Origin: Mycobacterium sp. 852002-50816_SCH5313054-b
Lineage (GTDB): Bacteria; Actinomycetota; Actinomycetes; Mycobacteriales; Mycobacteriaceae
Reading direction: 5' to 3'
Length of the DNA: 64,000 nucleotides
Assembly (NCBI RefSeq): GCF_001667185.1
Contig: NZ_LZIC01000059.1
Span: 35,720 to 99,719, forward strand
The translations under genes were made by a program, and so were the position numbers. Below the pieces are notes generated by a model. The model was not told where the DNA came from. It ran no database searches and saw only the letters and a list, made by a program, of their open reading frames with translations. Of the stretch, positions 29,829 to 38,807 are shown one piece after another. Position 1 is the stretch's first letter. Every line of letters starts with the position of its first letter.

Positions 29829-30605
29829 GTGGCCAAGCGGTTGGACCTCAAAGCCGTCAACATCTATTACGGGTCGTTCAAGGCGGTCGCGGATGTGACG
29901 CTGTCGGTTCTGCCCCGCAGCGTGACCGCGTTCATCGGTCCGTCGGGCTGCGGCAAGACCACCGTGCTGCGCACGCTGAACCGGATGCACGAGGTGATTC
30001 CGGGCGCCCGGGTGGAGGGCAGCGTGCTGCTCGACGACCAGGACATCTACGGCCCCGGCATCGACCCGGTCGGGGTGCGGCGCGCGATCGGGATGGTCTT
30101 CCAGCGGCCGAATCCGTTCCCCGCCATGTCAATTCGTGACAACGTCGTCGCCGGCTTGAAGCTGCAAGGAGTGCGCAACCGCAAGCTGCTCGACGAGACG
30201 GCCGAATACTCGCTGCGCGGCGCCAACCTGTGGGACGAGGTCAAGGATCGGCTGGACAAGCCGGGCGGCGGGCTGTCCGGCGGTCAGCAGCAGCGCCTGT
30301 GCATCGCGCGCGCCATCGCCGTGCAACCGGATGTGTTGCTGATGGACGAGCCCTGCTCCGCGCTGGACCCGATCTCGACGATGGCCATCGAGGAACTGAT
30401 CAGCGAGCTGAAGCAGGACTACACGATCGTCATCGTCACCCACAACATGCAGCAGGCGGCCCGCGTCAGCGACCTGACGGCGTTTTTCAACCTGGAGGCC
30501 GTCGGAAAGCCCGGCCGGCTGGTCGAAATCGATGACACCGAAAAGATCTTTTCCAACCCGACCCAGAAGGCGACCGAGGACTACATCTCCGGCCGCTTCG
30601 GCTAG
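29829..30605 (+). CDS. pstB: Phosphate ABC transporter ATPase PstB
   Basis: A 258-residue ABC ATPase. Walker A is GPSGCGKTT (about residues 37-45), the signature LSGGQQQRL, Walker [14 protein letters not shown] and the switch histidine VTHNMQQA. The start is GTG at 29829, twelve bases after pstA. It is the orthologue of PhoT (Rv0820). Its stop and that of phoU share a CTAG. Confidence 0.96.
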   Translation: MAKRLDLKAVNIYYGSFKAVADVTLSVLPRSVTAFIGPSGCGKTTVLRTLNRMHEVIPGARVEGSVLLDDQDIYGPGIDPVGVRRAIGMVFQRPNPFPAMSIRDNVVAGLKLQGVRNRKLLDETAEYSLRGANLWDEVKDRLDKPGGGLSGGQQQRLCIARAIAVQPDVLLMDEPCSALDPISTMAIEELISELKQDYTIVIVTHNMQQAARVSDLTAFFNLEAVGKPGRLVEIDDTEKIFSNPTQKATEDYISGRFG

Positions 30606-31270
30606 CTGGTCAGGGGTTTCGTGTCGTCCTCGGGCAGCCTGCCCGTCGCCTGGAAGATGACGCGGCGCGCCACTTCCACCGCGTGGTCGGCGAAGCGCTC
30701 GTAGAAGCGGCCCAGCAGCGTCACGTCGACGGCCGCCGCGACGCCGTGCTTCCATTCCCGGTCCATCAGCACCGAGAACAAGTGCCGGTGCAGGTCGTCC
30801 ATGGCATCGTCTTCTTCGCGGATCCGCGCGGCCTTCTCCGGGTCGCGGGACAACACCACCTCTTGCGCGCTGTTGCCCAATTCCACTGCGACTCTGCCCA
30901 TTTCGGCAAAATATCCGTTGACTTCCTCGGGCAGCGCATGCTGTGGATGCCGTCGGCGGGCGATCTTGGCGACGTGCAGGGCCAGCGCACCCATGCGGTC
31001 GATGTCCGCCACCATCTGGATGGCGCTGACGATGGACCTGAGGTCACCGGCGACCGGCGCCTGAAGAGCCAGCAATACGAAGGCGCTTTCCTCGGCTTGC
31101 GCGCTCAGCGCCGCGATCTTTTCGTGGTCGGAAATCACTTGTTCGGCCAGCACCAGATCGGCCTGCAGCAGGGCTTGGGTTGCCCGCTCCATGGCGATCC
31201 CCGCCAGTCCGCACATGTCGCCGAGGCGCCCGGATAACTCCGAAAGCTGCTCGTGGTAGGCGGTCCGCAT
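30602..31270 (-). CDS. phoU: Phosphate signalling regulator PhoU
   Basis: A 222-residue PhoU protein, orthologue of PhoY2 (Rv0821c). Two three-helix PhoU repeats are visible. The metal-cluster acidic motifs are [19 protein letters not shown] in the first repeat and [16 protein letters not shown] in the second. It links the state of the Pst transporter to the SenX3-RegX3 system and keeps the phosphate response off when phosphate is plentiful. It is convergent with pstB; the ends overlap by four bases. Confidence 0.95.
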   Translation of the reverse strand: MRTAYHEQLSELSGRLGDMCGLAGIAMERATQALLQADLVLAEQVISDHEKIAALSAQAEESAFVLLALQAPVAGDLRSIVSAIQMVADIDRMGALALHVAKIARRRHPQHALPEEVNGYFAEMGRVAVELGNSAQEVVLSRDPEKAARIREEDDAMDDLHRHLFSVLMDREWKHGVAAAVDVTLLGRFYERFADHAVEVARRVIFQATGRLPEDDTKPLTS

Positions 31271-31328
31271 GCCGCCAAGCCTACGTTCTCGGCGCAGGAA
31301 ATGGGCGGCGCCTTACCGCCAAAATTCT

Positions 31329-33368
31329 TTACTCGCAGGTGGTGTCGGCCGCGTTGGTCACCGTCAGATCGTCGGGCAGCTGGGTCGGTGCGTTGCCCGA
31401 CCCGCGTTCTATCTGCATGCTGACCGACGAGCCGGTGGGCGCGGGCGTGGCAACCCTGTTGAAGTCCGGGCCCAGCACCACCTGAATCACCTGTCCGTAG
31501 CCCGAGACCCGCTGGACCTTCGCGTTGGCGAACGATGATGCCACCGTGGCGGCGGCCTGCTCGTTGCCGGGCGAGAACAACACCGTCGTCGCGTTCACCG
31601 AACTCGGGTAGTCGTCGGGCGTCATCACGTTGAAGCCGTTGTTCTTGAGCTGTTTGGTCGCGGTGGTGGCCAGCCCGCTCTGCGTGGTCGCGTTGGAAAC
31701 CCGCACCGTGACGTCTTGCGGCGACGCGGTCGTCACCTGTTTTTGCTGAGCCTCGGGTGTCGCGGTGGGGGTCGGCGTCTTCTTGGTGGTGGGCGCCTTC
31801 GTCGCTCCCGACGTCGGGGAACCACCGCCCAAAGGCTTGGCGTTCTGGTCGTTTTCCTCGGGCAGGGGATCGTCGTTGATGATGGCATCGAAGAGCGCCC
31901 GCATGTCGGCCATCCGCGGCGGCTCATCGCCGTTCTGGTCTGTGATACCGGTCGGCACGGTGACGAAGGTCATGTGCCCGGCCGCCATGCCCTGCAACGA
32001 CTGACCCAGCTGCACCAGGTCTTTGGTCTTGACGTTGTCGACGGAGGTGAGGCTGATGAACATGTTGACGACGTTGTTGAGCTTGTTGAGGTCGAGCAGT
32101 GTGTCCTCGGAGATCAGCGATCGCAACAGCGACGACAAGAACAACTGCTGGCGTTTGATGCGGCCGTAGTCACCGTTGGTCTCGGTCGTCACCTGGCGGG
32201 CCCGCACATAGTTCAACGCGGTTGCGCCGTCGAGGACTTGGCGGCCGGCGTGGTCCAGGACCGTGCCCAGTTCGTAGTCGTGCAGCGGAGTGCGGCTGCA
32301 GACTTCGACGCCGCCGAGCGCGTCGACCATTTTGGCGAACCCGGCGAAGTCGACGGCGATGAACCGGTTGATATTCAGGCCGGACAGCTTCTGGATCTCC
32401 TTGACCAGACATTTGGGGCCGCCGAACGCGTAAGCGGAGTTCAGCTTGGTCTCGGTGTAGACCATCTTGGGGCCCCAGGTCCCCTTCTTCTCGTCGTAGA
32501 CGGGTCCGTACTTGCCGGTGTTGGGGTTGTAGGCCTCGCATTGGATCGGGGTGATCGCCAGGTCGCGGGGGAACGACACCGCGACCACCCGTTTCCGGTT
32601 CGCGGGGATGTTGACCAGCATGACGGTGTCGGACCGCGCGCCATCGGCGTCATCGGTGCTACCGGCACCCATGTCGGCGTTTTCCCCGGCCCGCGAGTCG
32701 ACACCGACGATCAAGAAGTCCTCGTCGCCATACTGCCCACCGGGGTCCCGGATGTCGCTTGAGTTCTGGTCGAGCGCGCTGATCATGTTGAGGCGGTTGT
32801 TCTTCGACGCGCTCCATTGCCACGCGCCACCGGTCAGGGCCAGCGCCAGCACGGCGGAGAGGGCCGCCGCCGAGCGCGCGGCAACCAGGATCGCCCGCCG
32901 GCGGGACTTCGGCTTCGACTCGCGGCTCTTGGGCGCGCGCTCCGAGGCGGGCGCCGACGTGTCGAACTCGTCGTCGTTCGGGTAATTGGCGGGCTCGAGG
33001 TCCGGCAGCTCCGAGCCGAGCGAATACGCCGGGGTCTCGATCACCTGCGTGTCCTGCAGCTCGACGGGCAGGTCCGGCGCGGCCCCGGCAGCTTCGGGGT
33101 CGGGGGCGGCGCGACGGTGGCTGGGCCGGGTGGCGCTGGGGGCCCCGACCTTGGCGATCAAATCGGCGACCGTGAGCCCGCCGTCGGCGTGGCAACCGGC
33201 TTTTTCGGGTTCGCCGGCTGCGGGCTCGATCAAAGCCGGCTCGGCCTGCCAGCGGTGCACGCCGTCATCGGTGGGCGGTTCCCCGAACCGTTCCCACGGG
33301 GCGGAGCCCAGCCTTGGTTGCGGGGTGCGCCGATGGTCAGGAGTGGCGTCAGTGCCGCCATCACTCAT
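31329..33368 (-). CDS. LytR-CpsA-Psr (LCP) family cell-wall ligase
   Basis: A 679-residue orthologue of Rv0822c. A disordered cytoplasmic N-terminus (1-155), a transmembrane helix (about 160-182), an LCP domain (about 215-430) and a C-terminal LytR_C domain (about 575-650). The LCP domain has DFLIVGVDSRAGE, VVAVSFPRDL with the conserved arginine, and LNYVRARQVT. A Thr/Pro-rich linker separates it from LytR_C. LCP enzymes attach polymers such as arabinogalactan to peptidoglycan. Confidence 0.92.
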   Translation of the reverse strand: MSDGGTDATPDHRRTPQPRLGSAPWERFGEPPTDDGVHRWQAEPALIEPAAGEPEKAGCHADGGLTVADLIAKVGAPSATRPSHRRAAPDPEAAGAAPDLPVELQDTQVIETPAYSLGSELPDLEPANYPNDDEFDTSAPASERAPKSRESKPKSRRRAILVAARSAAALSAVLALALTGGAWQWSASKNNRLNMISALDQNSSDIRDPGGQYGDEDFLIVGVDSRAGENADMGAGSTDDADGARSDTVMLVNIPANRKRVVAVSFPRDLAITPIQCEAYNPNTGKYGPVYDEKKGTWGPKMVYTETKLNSAYAFGGPKCLVKEIQKLSGLNINRFIAVDFAGFAKMVDALGGVEVCSRTPLHDYELGTVLDHAGRQVLDGATALNYVRARQVTTETNGDYGRIKRQQLFLSSLLRSLISEDTLLDLNKLNNVVNMFISLTSVDNVKTKDLVQLGQSLQGMAAGHMTFVTVPTGITDQNGDEPPRMADMRALFDAIINDDPLPEENDQNAKPLGGGSPTSGATKAPTTKKTPTPTATPEAQQKQVTTASPQDVTVRVSNATTQSGLATTATKQLKNNGFNVMTPDDYPSSVNATTVLFSPGNEQAAATVASSFANAKVQRVSGYGQVIQVVLGPDFNRVATPAPTGSSVSMQIERGSGNAPTQLPDDLTVTNAADTTCE

Positions 33369-33533
33369 GTCCTATCGGCCTCCGAAGCTCTCATGCGCCG
33401 GTAGGGGAGCCCGTGCGCAAATCCCAGCGCGCTCCTGCAGCGGCACGAAACCGACCCCCACGGAAGCGCAATGCGGCAAGGTCCACATCGTACTGAGTTA
33501 TCGGTCGCGATGCGATTTCGAGCGTGTTAACGC

Positions 33534-34667
33534 TCAGCCACCCGAGTGCATCACGTCCGCCCCGGCCGGCACCGTGCAGTCGTCGGGGTCGGTCAGCCAG
33601 CCCTCGGGCAGGGCCACGCGGGCCGGCGAACCCTGTCGGCCGCGAGGGCCGGTCGCGGCGTCCGGGAAGGGCACCGCGCCGTCCAACCGGCCGAGCAGCG
33701 TGTCGAGTTCGTCCAGCGTCGTGACCATCGCCAGCGCTCGGCGCAATTCCGATCCGGCGGGGAAGCCGTGCAGGTACCAGGCGATGTGCTTGCGGATGTC
33801 GCGCATGCCCTTGTCCTCGCCGAAATGCGCCGCCAGCAGCCGGCCATGGCGGCGCACGATGTCGGCGACCTCGCCCAGCGTGGGCGGGGTCGGGGCCGGC
33901 CTGCCGGTGAACGCGGCCGACAGCTCGGCGAACAGCCACGGCCGGCCCAGGCAGCCACGGCCGATGACCACGCCGTCGCATCCGGTGGTGGCCATCATCG
34001 CCAGCGCGTCGCTGGCGTCATAGATGTCGCCGTTACCCAGCACCGGGATGGTCCGCACCTGTTGCTTGAGCTGCGCGATCTGTTCCCAGTCGGCGGTGCC
34101 GGAGTAACGCTGCGCCGCCGTGCGGGCGTGCAGGGCGACCGCCGCGGCCCCCTCGGCTTCCGCGATGCGACCGGCGTCCAGGTGCGTATGGTGCTCGTCG
34201 TCGATGCCGATGCGGAACTTGACCGTCACCGGTATCTGGGTGCCCTCGGTGGCCCGCACGGCGGCGGCGACGATCTGGCCGAACAGCCGCCGCTTGAACG
34301 GCAGCGCCGCCCCGCCGCCGCGCTTGGTGACCTTGGGCACCGGGCAGCCGAAATTCATGTCGATGTGGTCGGCCAGGTTCTCGTCCGCGATCATCCTGGC
34401 GGCCGCGTAGGTGGTCGCCGGGTCGACGGTGTAGAGCTGCAGCGAGCGGGGCGACTCGTCCGGCGCGAACGCCGTCATGTGCATGGTGACCGGATGCCGC
34501 TCGACGAGCGCGCGGGCGGTCACCATCTCGCAGACGTAGAGCCCGCTGACGGTTCCGGCCTTCGACTGTTCCAGCTCACGACACAGCGTTCGGAAAGCGA
34601 CGTTGGTTACGCCCGCCATCGGGGCCAGCACCACCGGGCTGGCCAGCGTGATCGGACCGATGCGCAC
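33534..34667 (-). CDS. dus: tRNA-dihydrouridine synthase
   Basis: A 377-residue DusB-type flavoenzyme, orthologue of Rv0823c. VVLAPMAGVTN is the FMN-binding beginning. Catalytic Cys108 lies in MNFGCPVPKV and KFRIGID is the conserved FMN lysine region. GNGDI and GVVIGRGCLGRPW close the barrel. It reduces uridines in tRNA D-loops. The start is GTG at 34667, three bases after the desA1 stop, which implies co-transcription. Confidence 0.94.
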   Translation of the reverse strand: MRIGPITLASPVVLAPMAGVTNVAFRTLCRELEQSKAGTVSGLYVCEMVTARALVERHPVTMHMTAFAPDESPRSLQLYTVDPATTYAAARMIADENLADHIDMNFGCPVPKVTKRGGGAALPFKRRLFGQIVAAAVRATEGTQIPVTVKFRIGIDDEHHTHLDAGRIAEAEGAAAVALHARTAAQRYSGTADWEQIAQLKQQVRTIPVLGNGDIYDASDALAMMATTGCDGVVIGRGCLGRPWLFAELSAAFTGRPAPTPPTLGEVADIVRRHGRLLAAHFGEDKGMRDIRKHIAWYLHGFPAGSELRRALAMVTTLDELDTLLGRLDGAVPFPDAATGPRGRQGSPARVALPEGWLTDPDDCTVPAGADVMHSGG

Positions 34668-34670
34668 GGA

Positions 34671-35693
34671 CTACCGGCGGCTCATCGCCAGCTTGCCAGC
34701 GGTCTGATGCAGCTCGAATGCCGTGGTCCTCTTGCCCGTGCGGGCCTCCCGATCGAGTTGGCGCTGCTTGGAGACCTCGAACTTGTCGCAGGCCGCCTCG
34801 AGCTCCTTGATCAGCAGTGCAAGGTCGTCGCGCAACTCGGCCGCCTCACCGGTGATGTCCTCACGCTCGAAGAAGCGCCACTTTTTCAGCACAGGCATGA
34901 CGACGTCGTCGAGGTGGATGCGGGGGTCGTACACGCCCCCGACGGCGATCAAGACGGCTTTGCGCCGGAATTCGGGTACCTGGAAGCCGGGCATCTGGAA
35001 GTTGCGCAGGATCTTGTGCAGCGACCTCGTCGCCTGGTTGGGATCGATCTCGAACCCGGCCTCGCTGACGTCGCGGTAGAAGATCATGTGCAGGTTCTCG
35101 TCGGCCGAGATCTTGGCGAGCATCTGGTCGGCGATCGGCTCGTTGCAGGCCCTACCGGTGTTGCGGTGCGAAATCCGGGTCGCCAGCTCCTGGAACGTGA
35201 CATAGATGACCGAATCGAACAGGCTCTCGGCGAACAGGTCTTCTCGAACCTGGTGATTCTGGCCCGGGCTGAAGCCGCGGTTCACCACCTCGATGCGCAG
35301 CTTCTCCAACTCGACCGGGTCGACGGCGCGGGTCACCACCAGGTAGTCGCGCAGCGCGATCCCGTGCCGGTTCTCCTCGGCGGTCCAACGGTTGACCCAC
35401 TGCCCCCAGGCGCCGTCCATGCCGAAGTTCATCGCGATCTCGCGGTGATAGGAGGGCAGATTGTCTTCCGTCATCAGGTTCTGCACCATCGCCACCTGGG
35501 CGAGGTCGGAGAGCTTGCTCTGCTCGGGGTCCCAGTCCTGGCCGCCGAGCGCGTAGAAGTTCTTGCCGTCCGACCACGGGATGTAGTCGTGCGGGTTCCA
35601 GTCCTTGTGCACGCTCTCGTGCCGGTTGAGGTACTTCTCGACCACCGGCTCCAGCTCATGCAGCAGCTGTAGGTCGGTCAGCTGGGCTGACAT
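34671..35693 (-). CDS. desA1: Acyl-ACP desaturase DesA1
   Basis: A 340-residue soluble desaturase, orthologue of DesA1 (Rv0824c), which introduces double bonds in mycolic acid precursors. The di-iron ligands are in EENRHG (about residue 125) and DENLHM (about residue 214), the ExxH repeats of the family. Length is normal. Upstream there are two imperfect 19-bp direct repeats with a TATATT -10 between them, a likely regulator binding site. Confidence 0.95.
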   Translation of the reverse strand: MSAQLTDLQLLHELEPVVEKYLNRHESVHKDWNPHDYIPWSDGKNFYALGGQDWDPEQSKLSDLAQVAMVQNLMTEDNLPSYHREIAMNFGMDGAWGQWVNRWTAEENRHGIALRDYLVVTRAVDPVELEKLRIEVVNRGFSPGQNHQVREDLFAESLFDSVIYVTFQELATRISHRNTGRACNEPIADQMLAKISADENLHMIFYRDVSEAGFEIDPNQATRSLHKILRNFQMPGFQVPEFRRKAVLIAVGGVYDPRIHLDDVVMPVLKKWRFFEREDITGEAAELRDDLALLIKELEAACDKFEVSKQRQLDREARTGKRTTAFELHQTAGKLAMSRR

Positions 35694-35705
35694 AGTCCCT
35701 CCAGT

Positions 35706-35752
35706 TATCTGTGTCTACGGGTAGCAGTCAATATATCTGTGCCCGCCGGTAG
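35706..35752 (-). promoter_or_regulatory. Two direct repeats upstream of desA1, candidate operator
   Basis: TATCTGTGTCTACGGGTAG (35706-35724) and TATCTGTGCCCGCCGGTAG (35734-35752) match at 14 of 19 positions with a 28-bp period. A minus-strand -10, TATATT, lies between them at 35735-35730. desA1 is a known target of the TetR regulator MadR. Whether these are MadR sites I cannot say. Confidence 0.5.
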
Positions 35753-35858
35753 CATCAAGTTTCTCCTGCCCGCGCGCCGCCGCAATTCCAAAATGCCGAA
35801 ACCCCGATGCGAAATCGCGACTTTCTATGGCTAGCCAGCGCGGCGCGCGCGGAAACCA

Positions 35859-36473
35859 CTACTCGGATTTGGCCTGCTCGGCCGCGGAGACGTACGGGGC
35901 TGCCGCGGTGAACAGCATGTTGACGCAGTAGTCGATGAACTGCTTGCGGCTGGCGCCGAGCTGGCCGTTCAGATAGGCGGTGAACAGGCTCGTCAGCCCG
36001 CCGACCAGGCTCGTGGCGATCATTTTCTGCAGCACCGAGTCACCGATCCGGGACAGCTTGCGCTGCAGCAGGTCGATGAAGTTGGGCATCCACTCCGCGC
36101 CCGACTGGGTCAATATCGGCTCCACTGTGGGCGCCAGAAGCAGCACCCGCCCGCGCACGGGATCGTCGACCATCAGTTCGACGAATTGTTCGACGGCCTC
36201 GCGCGGGGTCTTCGCCGAGGTGAGGGTGTTCATCGCCCGCGTGCAGACATCGTCATAGACGGCGCGCACGAATTCATCACGGTCGGAAAAGCTTTCGTAG
36301 AAGTAGCGCTCCGTGAGCGCGGCCTTGCGGCACACCGCGCGCACGGTCAGCGCGGGGCCGCGGTCGCTGCCGAGTAACTGCACGCCGGCGGTGATGAGAT
36401 TGTCGCGACGGAGGGCGAGCCGGCTCTCTAGGGGGACGCCGGTCCAGCGGCCCCGTCGTTGACCGGTCGGCAC
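35859..36473 (-). CDS. TetR family transcriptional regulator
   Basis: A 204-residue TetR protein, orthologue of Rv0825c. The HTH is RRDNLITAGVQLLGSDRG with the recognition stretch AALTERYFYESFSDR. The start GTG at 36473 has a good ribosome site, TAGGAG, seven bases upstream. The frame is open for a further 29 codons, rejected for lack of a site. It is divergent from an MpaB-type gene. A candidate operator lies in between, suggesting it controls both. Confidence 0.88.
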   Translation of the reverse strand: MPTGQRRGRWTGVPLESRLALRRDNLITAGVQLLGSDRGPALTVRAVCRKAALTERYFYESFSDRDEFVRAVYDDVCTRAMNTLTSAKTPREAVEQFVELMVDDPVRGRVLLLAPTVEPILTQSGAEWMPNFIDLLQRKLSRIGDSVLQKMIATSLVGGLTSLFTAYLNGQLGASRKQFIDYCVNMLFTAAAPYVSAAEQAKSE

Positions 36474-36493
36474 ATCGCTCCTAAGCTCTAAAG

Positions 36494-36511
36494 TGACAAC
36501 GCATGTAGTCA
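36494..36511. promoter_or_regulatory. Candidate TetR operator between divergent genes
   Basis: TGACAACGCATGTAGTCA is an 18-bp palindrome, arms TGAC[A/T]AC and GT[A/T]GTCA around GCAT. It is followed at once by GTTGCCA, which pairs with the left arm as well. It lies 20 bp upstream of the TetR start and 27 bp before the MpaB-type start. Confidence 0.5.
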
Positions 36512-36538
36512 GTTGCCAATACTTACAGGAATCCAATA

Positions 36539-37549
36539 GTGACCCAACATACTTCCGCACCCCGCTCGCTGACCAGCGGCTCCGACGGCGTGGCCGGCGG
36601 CTGCCCGGTGTCGCCGCTGGGCTATGAGGCGCCGCCGCTGCCGCTCGGCCCGGGTTCCCTGACGTGGCGGTACTTCGGTGACTGGCGCGGCATGTTGCAG
36701 GGTCCGTGGGCGGGCTCCATGCAAAACATGCACCCGCAGCTGGGCGCGGCCGTCATCGACCACTCGACGTTCTTCCGGGAGCGCTGGCCGCGCCTGCTGC
36801 GCTCGCTGTACCCGATCGGTGGCGTCGTCTTCGACGGCGACCGCGCCCCGGTCACCGGCGCCGAGGTGCGCGATTACCACACCGACATCAAGGGCGTCGA
36901 CGAGCAGGGCCGGCGCTACCACGCGCTGAATCCCGACGTCTTCTACTGGGCCCATGCCACGTTCTTTGTCGGCACGATCCATGTGGCCGAGCGGTTTTGC
37001 GGCGGACTGACCGAGGCGCAGCGGCGCCAGCTCTTCGACGAGCACGTCGAGTGGTATCGCATGTACGGCATGAGCATGCGCCCGGTGCCGGCGTCCTGGG
37101 AGGACTTCAAGCTCTACTGGGACCACATGTGCCGCAACGTTTTAGAAAACAATTGGGCCGCCCGTGCGGTCCTCGACCTGACCGTACTGCCCAAACCCCC
37201 GTTCGCCCAATGGCTTCCGGACCCGGTGTGGGCGGCGCAGCGCAAACTGCTGGCCCCGTTCTTCGTGTGGCTCACCGTCGGTCTCTACGATCCGCCGGTG
37301 CGCGAGCTGATGGGTTACCGGTGGTCGCGCCGCGACGAATGGCTGCACCGGCGTTTCGGCGACCTCGTCCGCGTCGTTTTCGCCTGCGTGCCAAGGCGAT
37401 ACCGTAAACACCCCCGAGCCCGGGCCGGCTGGGACCGCGTCACCGGCCGAATCCCGGCGGACACACCGCTGGTGCAGACGCCGGCGCGCAACCTGCCGCC
37501 GCTGGACGAGCGGGACAACCCGAAGCACTATTGCCCGCGGGTCTCCTAG
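36539..37549 (+). CDS. Oxygenase MpaB family (DUF2236) protein
   Basis: A 336-residue DUF2236 protein, orthologue of Rv0826. Family elements are DHSTFFRERWPRLLRSLYP, HATFFVG with the conserved heme-ligand-type histidine, and RMYGMSMRPVPAS. Related proteins include the Lcp rubber oxygenase and MpaB, which are heme b enzymes. The substrate is unknown. GTG start at 36539. It is likely regulated by the divergent TetR. Confidence 0.85.
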   Translation: MTQHTSAPRSLTSGSDGVAGGCPVSPLGYEAPPLPLGPGSLTWRYFGDWRGMLQGPWAGSMQNMHPQLGAAVIDHSTFFRERWPRLLRSLYPIGGVVFDGDRAPVTGAEVRDYHTDIKGVDEQGRRYHALNPDVFYWAHATFFVGTIHVAERFCGGLTEAQRRQLFDEHVEWYRMYGMSMRPVPASWEDFKLYWDHMCRNVLENNWAARAVLDLTVLPKPPFAQWLPDPVWAAQRKLLAPFFVWLTVGLYDPPVRELMGYRWSRRDEWLHRRFGDLVRVVFACVPRRYRKHPRARAGWDRVTGRIPADTPLVQTPARNLPPLDERDNPKHYCPRVS

Positions 37550-37558
37550 CAGGTATCT

Positions 37559-37762
37559 CTACCCGTGGGCGTGGTGATGCGCGCCTTCGAGGTCCGACTG
37601 GTGCACGTGCGGGTGGGTGTGCTCGGTTCCGTCGTCGTGGGCGTGGGGATGCTCGTGGCTGACATGGTCGTGTTCGTGCGCGGTGTGTGCGTGTGAGTGC
37701 GCCACGTCCCCGTGGCGGTGTTCGTGCGCGTGCGGCGCGCCATGGGTGTGCTGCTCGGTCAT
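37559..37762 (-). CDS. Histidine-rich small metal-binding protein
   Basis: A 67-residue protein with 24 histidines (36%) and no cysteine, arranged mostly as alternating H-x-H pairs such as HTHGAPHAHEHRHG. It starts with MTEQ at an ATG that overlaps the kmtR stop by four bases (ATGA), so it is translationally coupled to a nickel/cobalt sensor. A role as nickel or cobalt sink or chaperone is inferred. No domain beyond the histidine run is visible. Confidence 0.8.
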   Translation of the reverse strand: MTEQHTHGAPHAHEHRHGDVAHSHAHTAHEHDHVSHEHPHAHDDGTEHTHPHVHQSDLEGAHHHAHG

Positions 37763-38181
37763 CGTGTCACCTTCCGGTGTGAAATGCGTTGTGCTTTAGC
37801 CGGATTCGGTGACGATCCGGCGACGGCCTTCAGGTCGCCCTCGCCCCGGTGATGACGGGGAACCCCGGGTCCGGCGTGCTCGGCGTTGCAGACCGCATCG
37901 ATGACGAGCTGGCGGACGTGATCGTTCTCCAGGCTGTAGAAGATGCTGGTCCCGTCCCGGCGTGTGCGCACCAGGCGCGCCATGCGAAGCTTCGCCAAGT
38001 GCTGGGAGACCGACGGCGCGGGCTTTCCCACGTGTTCGGCGAGTTCGTTGACCGACATCTCGCGATGCGTCAACGACCAGAGCACTTGCACACGCGTGGC
38101 GTCGGCGAGCATCCGGAAAACCTCGACGACGAGGCCGGCCTGGTCGTCGGGCAAGCGGTCTTCGCTATTACCTGCATGCAT
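37759..38181 (-). CDS. kmtR: ArsR/SmtB-family nickel-cobalt sensor KmtR
   Basis: A 140-residue winged-helix repressor, orthologue of KmtR (Rv0827c). The HTH is MSVNELAEHVGKPAPSVSQH, then LAKLRMARLV. His88, Glu101, His102, His110 and His111 are at the positions I recall as KmtR metal ligands; the position recalled as Asp91 is a glutamine here. With nickel or cobalt bound it releases DNA and permits export. ATG at 38181 is chosen; the ORF extends 30 codons further. It is followed by a His-rich gene not known to me in M. tuberculosis. Confidence 0.9.
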   Translation of the reverse strand: MHAGNSEDRLPDDQAGLVVEVFRMLADATRVQVLWSLTHREMSVNELAEHVGKPAPSVSQHLAKLRMARLVRTRRDGTSIFYSLENDHVRQLVIDAVCNAEHAGPGVPRHHRGEGDLKAVAGSSPNPAKAQRISHRKVTR

Positions 38182-38216
38182 ACGCAAATAGTAGCCCTGC
38201 GGTGGCATGCCGCCGG

Positions 38217-38717
38217 TCAGCCCGCCGGGACGACCGTCGACCTGCGCCGGCCGCCATTGCGTTCGTTCCACAACCGGTACACCTCCACGGCGGCGGCATG
38301 GGGCTGGTAGCGCATCGGGAGGCGACGCTGGTCCCAGGTCTTCGCGAATTCGTCGTAGAACGTGGAAACCTCGAAGTATTTGCGGTCATCGAGGTAGTAC
38401 TGCTCGTAGGACTCGCGGGTGATCAGGAAGACGACTTCTGCGGGCGAGCAGTAGTACAGCGAGCCCAGACACATCGGGCATGGGTGGGCCAGCACATAGA
38501 TGGTGCTGTCGACCAGGTGCTCGGTGCCGAGCTTCCTGCACGCCTCCCGGACGGCCAGTATTTCCGCGTGTGCGGTCGGATCGTTCGTCTGGGCCACTTT
38601 GTTGGCGCTCTCGGCGAGGATTTCGCCGTCCTTCACGATCACCGTCGCGAAGGGACGCCCGCCTTCCGCGACGTTTTGGCGGGCCAACTCGATGGTGCGC
38701 TGGGCGAAGTCCGTCAC
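38217..38717 (-). CDS. Nucleoside/guanine deaminase-like zinc enzyme
   Basis: A 166-residue cytidine/deoxycytidylate deaminase-fold protein, orthologue of Rv0828c. The zinc motifs HAE (in DPTAHAEILAVREA) and PCPMC are present. Length and layout are closest to guanine deaminases, but the substrate is not certain. GTG start at 38717. It stands 35 bases before kmtR on the same strand. Confidence 0.88.
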   Translation of the reverse strand: MTDFAQRTIELARQNVAEGGRPFATVIVKDGEILAESANKVAQTNDPTAHAEILAVREACRKLGTEHLVDSTIYVLAHPCPMCLGSLYYCSPAEVVFLITRESYEQYYLDDRKYFEVSTFYDEFAKTWDQRRLPMRYQPHAAAVEVYRLWNERNGGRRRSTVVPAG

Positions 38718-38807
38718 AGGTCGAAGGGTAGTCCCGCGGGGTGAGCACCGGCGCTGTGGTATTAACTAGACAAGCTATATGTTTCGGCTGAAGATGAGGG
38801 ATACACC

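Noticed and set aside
38166..38190. KmtR operator before kmtR
   Set aside because: TATT...AATA with a central TGCATGCA is present but the two are not centred on each other, so evidence is too weak.
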